This document shows positions 1 to 5,261 of a DNA stretch of 9,471 nt, in pieces. The notes under the pieces were generated by a model. That model searched no databases. It saw only the letters and a program-made list of their open reading frames with translations, and had not been told where the DNA came from. Positions within the stretch are counted from its first letter, which is position 1. Every line of letters begins with the position of its first letter. Position numbers and translations under genes: made by a program. The DNA comes from Elusimicrobiota bacterium (GTDB lineage Bacteria; Elusimicrobiota; Elusimicrobia; UBA1565; JACRDR01), in assembly GCA_016207585.1 (NCBI GenBank), contig JACQPI010000011.1, positions 1 to 9,471 on the forward strand, given 5' to 3'.

Positions 1-114
1 GCCGGATCCTTCGCACACTGGCTGGTGTTAGGACTGATCGGCGCCGCCGCCGGTTTCCTTTTTGGCTTGACCCTCGTGATTTTTGCCTTACACCCGCCTT
101 TCAAGAAGCGCTAG
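1..114 (+). CDS. C-terminal fragment of a membrane protein (5' end outside the window)
   Basis: The plus strand is open from base 1 to a TAG at 112-114 and encodes 37 residues, the end of a gene that begins left of the window. The peptide is one long hydrophobic stretch (from HWLVLGLIGAAAG to LTLVIFAL) followed by a short basic tail, HPPFKKR. This looks like a final transmembrane helix whose positively charged end stays in the cytoplasm. A terminal helix of this kind is found in polysaccharide chain-length regulators and many other membrane proteins, but nothing here identifies a family. No clear terminator follows. It converges with the cytochrome gene on the other strand. Confidence 0.55.
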   Translation, partial: AGSFAHWLVLGLIGAAAGFLFGLTLVIFALHPPFKKR

Positions 115-426
115 CCACAAAGGCGTCTGGAATGTGGCGGACCTCACCCCCCAGCTCAGCCGGCGTCGGTTTACCCTCAATGCCAGTCACTTAAGCTCTC
201 TCCCCGTCGAGTCCTTGAGCTACCTAGTCGGATTTCGATACTGGTTCGGCTATAGGCGATAACAGCCCCCCGATATGAGCGGCATCCGCCGGAGAAACCG
301 AACAGTGGTTCCTTTTACAGTTTTCTATGAAATACCAAAATGGCATCTCATACAGAATGACCTCCGGAAGATATGCCTACTCAAACCGGACCCGCAACCG
401 GCAAAAATTCGCCTGCACCTCAAATC
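115..426. other. Convergent intergenic region, no gene seen
   Basis: These 312 bases separate the 3' end of the left membrane-protein gene from the 3' end of the cytochrome gene. I see no convincing coding frame with a ribosome binding site on either strand and no strong hairpin with a T-tract. Composition is low for the window (20 of 60 bases are G or C at 301-360). A 5-bp inverted repeat (115-119 with 133-137, loop of 13) directly after the stop of the left gene is too weak to call a terminator. Confidence 0.5.
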
Positions 427-1254
427 TTACTTAGGTTGGAAAGGCCAAGTGCCGTGACGGAACCGGTACGCGCGCGCCCAAGCCTCAAGATTTGGATTAT
501 CAGGTCCGAAGCCGCAGGGACCCGCGAACTCTTCCGGCTCGCCTCGGTACGCGTACATTTTCTGCCCATGGCTGAAGTGGCAACTGAGACAGACATTCTG
601 GTCGGAACCAAGACGCTTGCCATCGAGCCGCACGAAGCCGCGTTTCTTCAAGAAAACTCTCCAAGAAAAAGTTTCTTTCCTCACCGACCGCGACAGCCCG
701 ACTCCGGAAGGGTTGGGCGCATAGACACGGAAGGCCCACCGTCCGTCCCGCTGTTTCTGGACCGTCCGAAATTCGAAGAGCCTAGGAGGATTCGTCTTTA
801 GAAACATCCCATGAGCGACCAATGTGCCGACGGGGTAGTCCCAAACCGCTCCCGCGTATACGTCGGGAGCATCGGGCTCACCCAGAATTTTCAAATGCTC
901 CTTTTGCCCGGCATCCAGGTTGAACCGTCCATTCCAACGCCGGAGGGTCGCTCCCGGAGGCAGGATCGCCCAGTGCCTTTCCTCCACCAACTCTGATCGA
1001 GGCAGCGCCGGGTCGACCCTCACGTCCTGACCCAACGGCGGCTCAACGCCGGAACGCGATTCGAAAGCCACGAAGCCGAGCCGCTCGATCCCCTCGATCG
1101 ACAAAAACTTGAGAGAGACCAAAACGGGCTCGGGGTCTTTGAGAAACACGGCGATCTGCATCTCGCCGCTTGGAGGGAGCGGAAAGGCCCAACGGCACAG
1201 GGTCATGCCGCAGAGGAACAAAACAAAAACAGAAAAGCGCCGCCCAGCAGCCAT
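427..1254 (-). CDS. Secreted monoheme c-type cytochrome, P460-like
   Basis: This 275-residue protein begins with a likely export signal (basic MAAGRR, then a hydrophobic core at about residues 7-23), so it should act outside the cytoplasm. Near the C-terminus it has one heme c attachment motif, CLSCH (Cys222, Cys225, His226). His229 and Met233 are possible second heme ligands. Residues 140-180 (YPVGTLVAHGMF, then an aromatic beta-like stretch) upstream of the CxxCH resemble the layout of cytochrome P460-fold proteins and related c-type heme proteins. The similarity is partial, so the exact family is uncertain. Cys247 in GPCGF lies downstream of the heme motif. ATG at 1254 is the only sensible start: an in-frame TAA lies two codons beyond the adjacent AGG, and Met17 would destroy the signal. 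There is no normally spaced Shine-Dalgarno sequence. The substrate and redox partner are unknown. Confidence 0.7.
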   Translation of the reverse strand: MAAGRRFSVFVLFLCGMTLCRWAFPLPPSGEMQIAVFLKDPEPVLVSLKFLSIEGIERLGFVAFESRSGVEPPLGQDVRVDPALPRSELVEERHWAILPPGATLRRWNGRFNLDAGQKEHLKILGEPDAPDVYAGAVWDYPVGTLVAHGMFLKTNPPRLFEFRTVQKQRDGRWAFRVYAPNPSGVGLSRSVRKETFSWRVFLKKRGFVRLDGKRLGSDQNVCLSCHFSHGQKMYAYRGEPEEFAGPCGFGPDNPNLEAWARAYRFRHGTWPFQPK

Positions 1255-1262
1255 CCTTGGAA

Positions 1263-1291
1263 ATTATAGCTCTCTCGGGGACCGATAACAT
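1263..1291 (-). promoter_or_regulatory. Putative promoter of the cytochrome gene, near-leaderless
   Basis: On the minus strand a perfect TATAAT (1263-1268) is preceded, after 17 bases, by ATGTTA (1286-1291), which matches TTGACA at 3 of 6 positions. Transcription would begin about 7 bases downstream of the -10, at roughly 1255-1257, almost at the ATG at 1254. The gene has no properly spaced Shine-Dalgarno sequence, which fits a leaderless or near-leaderless mRNA. The prediction rests on the -10 box alone and has not been tested. Confidence 0.4.
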
Positions 1292-1318
1292 GAGCCCTTC
1301 GGCCCAACCAGCCAGGAC

Positions 1319-1678
1319 CTAAATTTTCGACGCCCCGAATGCGTCCGGAATATGGCGTATCTCCGCGCCCAGCACGGTAACGACGTCGAAACGAACCAAG
1401 GCATCCTGAAGTCCCGCCCTTTGCAGAAAAGACGCCGCCGCGCGGCTGATGCGCAGACGCTTGCGCGCGTCGACCGCCTCCTCGGGCTTTCCAAAACCGC
1501 CGACCGCCGAACGGGTCTTGACCTCGACAAAAACGACCGTCTCCCCGTCTTTCATGACGAGATCGATCTCGCCCAATCGGGTGCGGTACGAACGGTGAAG
1601 AAGCCGATAACCTAGTCCCAAAAGATACCGCTCGGCCAAAGCCTCTCCCGATTTTCCAAGTTTGGCGCAACGGCTCAT
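1319..1678 (-). CDS. yraN: YraN/UPF0102 family protein with nuclease-like fold
   Basis: This 119-residue protein has the hallmarks of the UPF0102 (YraN) family, which has a restriction-endonuclease-like fold. It opens with a GKSGEALAERYL helix (residues 8-19). It then has RLGEIDLV (34-41), FVEVKTR (50-56) with the D-x(n)-ExK core (Asp39, Glu52, Lys54), an FGKPEEAV segment, and a late RFDVV strand. Its length is normal for the family. The cellular role of YraN is not settled; a DNA-related function is usually assumed from the fold and from its frequent position next to rnhB, which is kept here. I chose ATG at 1678 because AAGGA lies 6 bases upstream and the family begins there. A longer in-frame start at 1753 would add 25 residues that do not look like the family. 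Unlike the rest of the operon, it is separated from rnhB by about 360 bases. Confidence 0.93.
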   Translation of the reverse strand: MSRCAKLGKSGEALAERYLLGLGYRLLHRSYRTRLGEIDLVMKDGETVVFVEVKTRSAVGGFGKPEEAVDARKRLRISRAAASFLQRAGLQDALVRFDVVTVLGAEIRHIPDAFGASKI

Positions 1679-2016
1679 GATTTTTCCTTTTGCATGGGCG
1701 TTCGCTCCACTGGTGCTTGGGATTTTTTGAAACAAGAATGGACCGTCGCCCACACCTCAATATACGAGAAGAAACCTGAAAAGTTCCCAACTTGGGCATG
1801 GCAAATATCTTCAACGCGGGATTCTTACTCTCCCTACCGATCGGCGGCGACCTGCGCAGTTTTTTTTATTTATTTTTTAAGCATTTATTGATTGGGCACT
1901 ATCAGCGCTGAAGGTAAAAACAAAAATAAGCATAAATTTAAAACATAATTTATGTCGAAGATCGCCATCCGGAGGAAACATTCTCAGACTCCAACTGAAG
2001 CTGGGGAGATTTATAA
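1679..2016. other. AT-rich intergenic island between rnhB and yraN
   Basis: This gap of more than 300 bases has no convincing gene. Bases 1861-1960 are only 24% G+C, including a plus-strand T-rich run at about 1859-1879, while the start of rnhB nearby is above 70%. It contains a perfect 10-bp palindrome (TCAGCGCTGA, 1902-1911) and an 8+8 inverted repeat (1931-1954). It probably holds the promoter for yraN and perhaps regulatory sites, but I could not pick a minus-strand promoter with acceptable -35 and -10 boxes. A plus-strand ORF starting at ATG 1952 has no ribosome binding site and runs antisense through rnhB, so I do not count it as a gene. Confidence 0.6.
1931..1954. repeat. AT-rich inverted repeat (8 bp arms, 8 bp spacer)
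   Basis: CATAAATT (1931-1938) is repeated as its exact reverse complement AATTTATG (1947-1954) around an 8-base spacer. The size and AT-richness fit a dimeric-regulator operator or a cruciform-prone site. A chance match is more likely in AT-rich DNA, so the function is only a possibility. Confidence 0.4.
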
Positions 2017-2036
2017 CGACGCTCTCAGAAGCGTCG
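2007..2036 (-). terminator. Putative weak terminator of the large operon, after rnhB
   Basis: Three bases past the rnhB stop, on the minus strand, a 7-bp GC-rich stem (CGACGCT with AGCGTCG, 2017-2023 and 2030-2036) encloses a 6-base loop. The following minus-strand bases are TTATAAATCT, a T-poor tail, so this is a weak intrinsic terminator at best. It coincides with the start of the AT-rich gap and may let some transcripts continue into yraN. Confidence 0.4.
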
Positions 2037-2039
2037 GGG

Positions 2040-2681
2040 TTAAAAAAACCTGGCCTGGGCGACCGGCTCGAAGCTCATGCGATGGACGGGGCTGGGACCC
2101 AGGCGGGCGAGGGCCCGCAGGTGGTCGGCCGTGCCGTAGCCCTTGTGCCGGGAGAATCCATAGCCGGGATGGCGCACGTCGAGCCGTCCCATCCAGCGGT
2201 CGCGCAGCACCTTGGCGACGATGCTGGCACTGGCGACCGCCAGGGAAAACGCGTCCGCCCGGGCGAGCGCCTTTTGCTCATAAGGCAGTTCCGGAATAGG
2301 GTGGTTGCCGTCCACGATAACCAACGAGTCGGGTATGACGGCGCCGAGCCGCGCGACGGCGCGGCGCATCGCCAGAAACGTCGCCTGCAGGACATTGCGG
2401 CGGTCGATCTCCTCCGCCGTGGCGTAACCGACGCCGACCGACCGGGCGACGCGCCGTATCGTCCCGTAGAGCGCCAGACGCCTGGATGGACTGAGGGCCT
2501 TGGAATCCCGGACGCAGGCCAGGGCTTCCAGGCCGGCCGGGCCCAGCAGGACCGCCGCCGCCACAACGGGCCCCGCCAAGGGCCCGCGGCCGACCTCGTC
2601 GACGCCGATAAGTTGGGAGACGTGATAGTGGGAGCGCAACGCCTCGTCGAACAAAGATAGGCGGCCCTCCGCCCGCTTCAA
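2040..2681 (-). CDS. rnhB: Ribonuclease HII
   Basis: RNase HII cuts the RNA strand of RNA-DNA hybrids and starts the removal of single ribonucleotides misincorporated into DNA. The 213-residue protein has the family signature GVDEVGRGPLAGPV (residues 26-39), with catalytic Asp28 and Glu29. It also has VIVDGN with Asp124, and RADAFSLAVASASIVAK with Asp143, completing the DEDD metal-binding set. A KGYGT motif near the C-terminus is also typical. It starts with TTG at 2681, which overlaps the rplS stop in the arrangement TTGA. There is no strong Shine-Dalgarno sequence, so translation is probably coupled to rplS. The next in-frame Met (105) is far too late, which supports the TTG start. It is the last gene of the compact operon. 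Confidence 0.97.
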   Translation of the reverse strand: MKRAEGRLSLFDEALRSHYHVSQLIGVDEVGRGPLAGPVVAAAVLLGPAGLEALACVRDSKALSPSRRLALYGTIRRVARSVGVGYATAEEIDRRNVLQATFLAMRRAVARLGAVIPDSLVIVDGNHPIPELPYEQKALARADAFSLAVASASIVAKVLRDRWMGRLDVRHPGYGFSRHKGYGTADHLRALARLGPSPVHRMSFEPVAQARFF

Positions 2682-3136
2682 GTGCCGACCGGCGCGGCCT
2701 GGACCGGCTTGACGTGCCCGGCCGACGGAGCCGGCTTGGCGCCGTCCTGCGACGCAGCCTCCGTCGCGGACGCAGGCGGCGCAGCGGCCGGCTTGGCCGC
2801 CTGCGACTCCTCCAGGTCCAGCCGGGCCGCCTTTCCGGAAAGCTTGCGCAGGTAGAAAAGGCGCGCGCGGCGCGCGCGGCCGGGCCGAGTCAGCTCGATC
2901 TTTTCGATGCGCGGGGAATAGAGGGGGAATATCCGCTCCACGCCCACGCCGAAGGATATCTTGCGCACCGTGAAATTCTCCGAGACGCCCGTCCCGCGGC
3001 GGCGGATGACGGTCCCCTCGAAGACTTGGATGCGTTCGCTCTCGCCCTCGACGACCCTCAGATGGACCCGGACGGTGTCGCCCGGCTTGAAGGCCGGGAA
3101 ATTCCGAGTCGGCGCGGCGAGCAGTTGCGTGGTCAT
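2678..3136 (-). CDS. rplS: 50S ribosomal protein L19 (bL19) with long Ala/Pro-rich tail
   Basis: L19 sits at the 30S-50S interface of the ribosome. Residues 12-106 match the family closely: FPAFKPGDTVRVHLRVVEG, IQVFEGTVIRRRGTG, ENFTVRKISFGVGVERIFPLYSP and the terminal LFYLRKLSGKAARL. The protein then continues for about 46 residues (107-152) of Ala, Pro, Ser, Lys and Gln, for 152 residues in total. Typical bL19 is about 115, so this tail is an extension of low complexity. The ATG at 3136 has a clear GAGGAG 8 bases upstream, located inside the end of trmD, from which it is separated by only 3 bases. Its stop overlaps the rnhB start. The trmD-rplS pair is conserved in very many bacteria. Confidence 0.98.
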   Translation of the reverse strand: MTTQLLAAPTRNFPAFKPGDTVRVHLRVVEGESERIQVFEGTVIRRRGTGVSENFTVRKISFGVGVERIFPLYSPRIEKIELTRPGRARRARLFYLRKLSGKAARLDLEESQAAKPAAAPPASATEAASQDGAKPAPSAGHVKPVQAAPVGT

Positions 3137-3139
3137 AAT

Positions 3140-3805
3140 CTATTCTCCTCGAGTCAAGTCCGGCCGTTTACGGCGGGTCGCGTCGAGCGCCGCGGCACGG
3201 CGCCAAGTCTCGACGCGCGCCGGGTCTCCCGTCAGCAAGTCCGTGGGGACCGGGCGTTTGCGCCAAAGCCTCGGGCGCGTATAGTGCGGATAGTCCAAAA
3301 CGGGGCCGGAGGAGAACGACTCGCGGTCCGTCGCCTCGGGGCTCAAGACGCCGGGAACGAGCCTCGCCACGGCGTCCGCGAGGACCATCGCGGGAAGCTC
3401 GCCCCCGGTCAGGACGTAATCCCCGATGGACAGCTCCAGATCCACGTACTTCATGATCCGTTCGTCGATCCCCTCATAATGCCCGCACAAGAGGATCAGA
3501 TGCCCGCGGACCGCGAGGCTTCGCGCCAGCGGCTGGGTCAGGCGCCTGCCTTGGGGAGAGAGATAAACGACGGCGCTGCCTTTAGTCCGCAGATTGGAAA
3601 TCGCATCGAAGAGCGGCTGGGCCATCAGGACCATTCCCGGTCCCCCGCCGTAGGGCCTGTCGTCGACGGTGCGGTGGGAGTCCTTGGCGAACTCGCGAGG
3701 GTTCGTGAACGCGATCTCGACGATTCCGCGCCGGCGGGCGCGCCCCACGATGCTGCGTGCCAAGGGGCCCTCGAACATTTCCGGGAAAAGGGTGATGATG
3801 TCCAT
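3140..3805 (-). CDS. trmD: tRNA (guanine-N1)-methyltransferase TrmD
   Basis: TrmD uses S-adenosylmethionine to methylate N1 of G37 next to the anticodon, which prevents +1 frameshifting. Counting from ATG 3805, the protein has 221 residues and starts with the standard MDIITLFPEMF. Visible motifs are DDRPYGGGPGMV (48-59), LLCGHYEGIDERI (105-117), and SIGDYVLTGGELPAMVLADA (126-145) of the deep trefoil knot that holds SAM. LDYPHYTRP (170-178) contains Asp171, the equivalent of the catalytic base. The ATG has no good Shine-Dalgarno sequence. An in-frame ATG at 3940 would add 45 Arg-rich residues not expected in the family, and I treat that as less likely. The gene is followed by rplS after 3 bases. 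The usual upstream partner rimM is missing here. Confidence 0.95.
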   Translation of the reverse strand: MDIITLFPEMFEGPLARSIVGRARRRGIVEIAFTNPREFAKDSHRTVDDRPYGGGPGMVLMAQPLFDAISNLRTKGSAVVYLSPQGRRLTQPLARSLAVRGHLILLCGHYEGIDERIMKYVDLELSIGDYVLTGGELPAMVLADAVARLVPGVLSPEATDRESFSSGPVLDYPHYTRPRLWRKRPVPTDLLTGDPARVETWRRAAALDATRRKRPDLTRGE

Positions 3806-3972
3806 ACGCAGGCGAGGACCGGCGCGAACGCCTCGGCGCCGGGCGCGATAACGCGTCCAGTGCCGCGCGCACGGTGTAACTCCTCTCGCGCGGCGTCCCG
3901 CGCTTGCGACCACGCCCTCCGGCTTCTTTTTTCCCTTCATCCCTTTCGTCCCTTCATTCCCGCCCGGAGCCG
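3806..3972 (-). promoter_or_regulatory. trmD leader region with a strong RBS before an out-of-frame GTG
   Basis: The 167 bases between khpA and trmD are unusually long for this operon. They hold a six-codon ORF (ATG at 3957) whose TGA overlaps, as ATGA, an ATG at 3940 that is in frame with trmD. They also hold a textbook GAGAGGAG (3880-3887) placed 7 bases before a GTG at 3872, which is out of frame with trmD (offset by 1) and opens a 96-codon ORF running into the trmD gene. No ribosome maturation factor sequence is recognisable in any minus-strand frame. Whether this is a leader, a real start through an indel, or chance cannot be settled here. Confidence 0.35.
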
Positions 3973-4200
3973 CTACTGGAGGTCGATCAAGACCTTTTTG
4001 TTCGTCTTGGCGGCCACCGCCGAGACCACCTCGCGCAACGCCCGGATGACCTTGCCCTGCTTGCCGATGATCTTGCCCTTGTCCTCCTCCGCTACCTTCA
4101 GGAGGACCTTGACCGTGTCGTTTTCCTCCGTCCAGTCCGAGGAGACTTCGTCGGGCTTGTCGACGAGCTGCCGCGTCAAGTGTAGCAGGAGTTCCTTCAT
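3973..4200 (-). CDS. khpA: KH-domain RNA-binding protein KhpA
   Basis: This 75-residue protein is a single type-II KH domain of the KhpA (YlqC) family, and its length is normal. The nucleic-acid-binding GxxG loop is GKQG at residues 46-49, inside GKIIGKQGKVIRALR. The preceding strand is TVKVLLKVAEEDKG, and the following helix and strand are VVSAVAAKTNKKVLIDLQ. In Gram-positive bacteria KhpA pairs with KhpB and binds many RNAs, affecting cell division; here only the RNA-binding role can be inferred. It starts at ATG 4200, which overlaps the rpsP stop as ATGA, with AAGGCGGC just upstream. The order rpsP-khpA is widely conserved. Confidence 0.95.
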   Translation of the reverse strand: MKELLLHLTRQLVDKPDEVSSDWTEENDTVKVLLKVAEEDKGKIIGKQGKVIRALREVVSAVAAKTNKKVLIDLQ

Positions 4201-4463
4201 GATGCCGCCTTATCGGCTTTAGCCGAGGCCTGCCGCAACAACGACCCGACCGTCTCGGACGGTTTGGCGCCTTTTTTGATCCAATGTTCGACGCGATCCT
4301 GACGGATGCGGACCTTATCCTTGATCTTTTCGCCGCGCGGGTCGTACGATCCCAGAATCTCCAAAGGCTCGCCGTGCGGCCCGCGCCGCTTCTCGACCGC
4401 CACGACGCGGAAATACGCCTGTTTGGGTTTTCCGATCCTCTGCAGCCGAATCACCACCGCCAT
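4197..4463 (-). CDS. rpsP: 30S ribosomal protein S16 (bS16)
   Basis: S16 binds 16S rRNA early and helps assemble the 30S subunit. The 88-residue sequence begins MAVVIRLQRIGKPKQAYFRVV and continues with VEKRRGPHGEPLEILGSYDPR. It then has RIRQDRVEHWIKKGAKPSETVGSLL, the full-length family pattern. The tail is short and Ala/Lys-rich. The ATG at 4463 has GGGAGGA 8 bases upstream, one of the best ribosome binding sites in the window, as expected for a ribosomal protein. A 36-base gap separates it from rpe, the widest in the run apart from the khpA-trmD gap. That gap could hide an internal promoter, but I see no clear -35/-10 pair. Confidence 0.98.
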   Translation of the reverse strand: MAVVIRLQRIGKPKQAYFRVVAVEKRRGPHGEPLEILGSYDPRGEKIKDKVRIRQDRVEHWIKKGAKPSETVGSLLRQASAKADKAAS

Positions 4464-4499
4464 AGATATCTTCCTCCCTTCAAGTCAAGTTTGCGCCTT

Positions 4500-5261
4500 T
4501 CACGCGGACTCCCGCCGCCCTCGCTCCAAAGCTTGCTGGGCCGAGCGCCTCATCTCCTGAAACGCCCGCGCCGGGTCGGGCGCCCGGTAGAGGGCGCTTC
4601 CGGCCACAAGGGCGTCGGCTCCCGCCTCGGCCGCCAAGACGGCCGTGTCGGGATGAATCCCGCCGTCCACTCCCAGCCAAACGGCCCCGCCGACGCGGTC
4701 GATCTCCCGGCGCAGAGCCCGAATCTTGGGCAGCATGCGGCCCAGGAATTTCCGCCCCCCGAAGCCGGGCTCCACCGTCATCACCAGCATGAAATCCATC
4801 TGCTTCAAATAGGGAACGACCTTCGAGACGGCGGTCGAGGGCTTGAGCGCGAGCCCGGCGGCGGCGCCCAAAGCGCGGAGTTCGCGAAGCAGCGGGGCGG
4901 GACGGCGGCATGCCTCGATGTGAAAAATCACGAGATCGGCTCCCGCCCGCGCGAAGACCGGGGCGAAGGACTGCGGGTCCTCCACCATCAGGTGGGCGTC
5001 CAAGAGAGAGCGCGACCGCGCCTTGAGCGAGCGCACGTGGTCCGGGCCGAAGCTCAGGTTCGGCACGAAATGGCCGTCCATGACGTCGACCGAAACCCAA
5101 TCGGCCCCGGCCGCCTCCAAGAGGCGCAGGGAGCCGGCAAGATCCGAAAAGTCGGCGGCCAAGAGCGACGGGACGATGCGCACGCGCCCGTCCGGGCGGG
5201 GGAAACCGGCGTCCGGCCGAGAGGGGGAAAACGCCGCGGGTCTCGGGGCGGCCACGATCAC
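4500..5261 (-). CDS. rpe: Ribulose-phosphate 3-epimerase
   Basis: Rpe interconverts ribulose 5-phosphate and xylulose 5-phosphate in the pentose phosphate pathway. The TIM-barrel signatures are IVPSLLAADFSDL (29-41), SVDVMDGHFVPNLSFG (57-72), DAHLMVEDP (88-96), MTVEPGFGGRKF (161-172), GVDGGI (197-202) and GSALY. By analogy with the human enzyme the metal ligands would be residue 57, Asp59, His90 and Asp199. Position 57, normally His, is Ser (codon TCG, 5091-5093). The GTG start at 5261 overlaps the stop of the PASTA gene as GTGA and has GAGGAGAGGA upstream, so this start is well supported. It adds about 25 Pro/Arg-rich residues before the barrel, an extension most family members lack. The protein is 253 residues long. 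Confidence 0.96.
   Translation of the reverse strand: MIVAAPRPAAFSPSRPDAGFPRPDGRVRIVPSLLAADFSDLAGSLRLLEAAGADWVSVDVMDGHFVPNLSFGPDHVRSLKARSRSLLDAHLMVEDPQSFAPVFARAGADLVIFHIEACRRPAPLLRELRALGAAAGLALKPSTAVSKVVPYLKQMDFMLVMTVEPGFGGRKFLGRMLPKIRALRREIDRVGGAVWLGVDGGIHPDTAVLAAEAGADALVAGSALYRAPDPARAFQEMRRSAQQALERGRRESA

Noticed and set aside
115..137. Hairpin after the left membrane-protein gene as a terminator
   Set aside because: Only 5 base pairs with a 13-base loop and no T-tract.
215..242. Plus-strand promoter TTGAGC - 16 bases - GATACT
   Set aside because: Both boxes are 4 of 6 matches and no plus-strand gene lies downstream; it would only give antisense RNA to the cytochrome gene.
1319..1753. Longer YraN starting at 1753
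   Set aside because: The family N-terminus and an AAGGA site fit ATG 1678; the extra 25 residues look non-coding.
1859..1879. T-rich run as a plus-strand intrinsic terminator
   Set aside because: No stable GC-rich stem directly before it (only the short palindrome CTGCGCAG) and no plus-strand gene ends there.
1902..1911. Palindrome TCAGCGCTGA as an operator
   Set aside because: A perfect 10-bp palindrome is expected about nine times by chance in 9.5 kb, and nothing else marks this one.
1952..2299. Plus-strand ORF beginning in the AT-rich island
   Set aside because: No ribosome binding site, most of it is antisense to rnhB, and the protein has no recognisable pattern.
3140..3940. Longer TrmD starting at ATG 3940
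   Set aside because: It adds 45 Arg/Gly-rich residues before the standard MDIITLFPEMF. A modest ribosome binding site exists, so it is kept only as a less likely alternative.
2714..4222. A 502-codon open frame on the plus strand, antisense to rplS and trmD
   Set aside because: It lies opposite genes with unmistakable conserved motifs, has no recognisable domain, and is the usual mirror ORF of high-GC coding DNA. The same holds for the long plus-strand frames at 4284-5453, 5306-6319 and 6436-7338.
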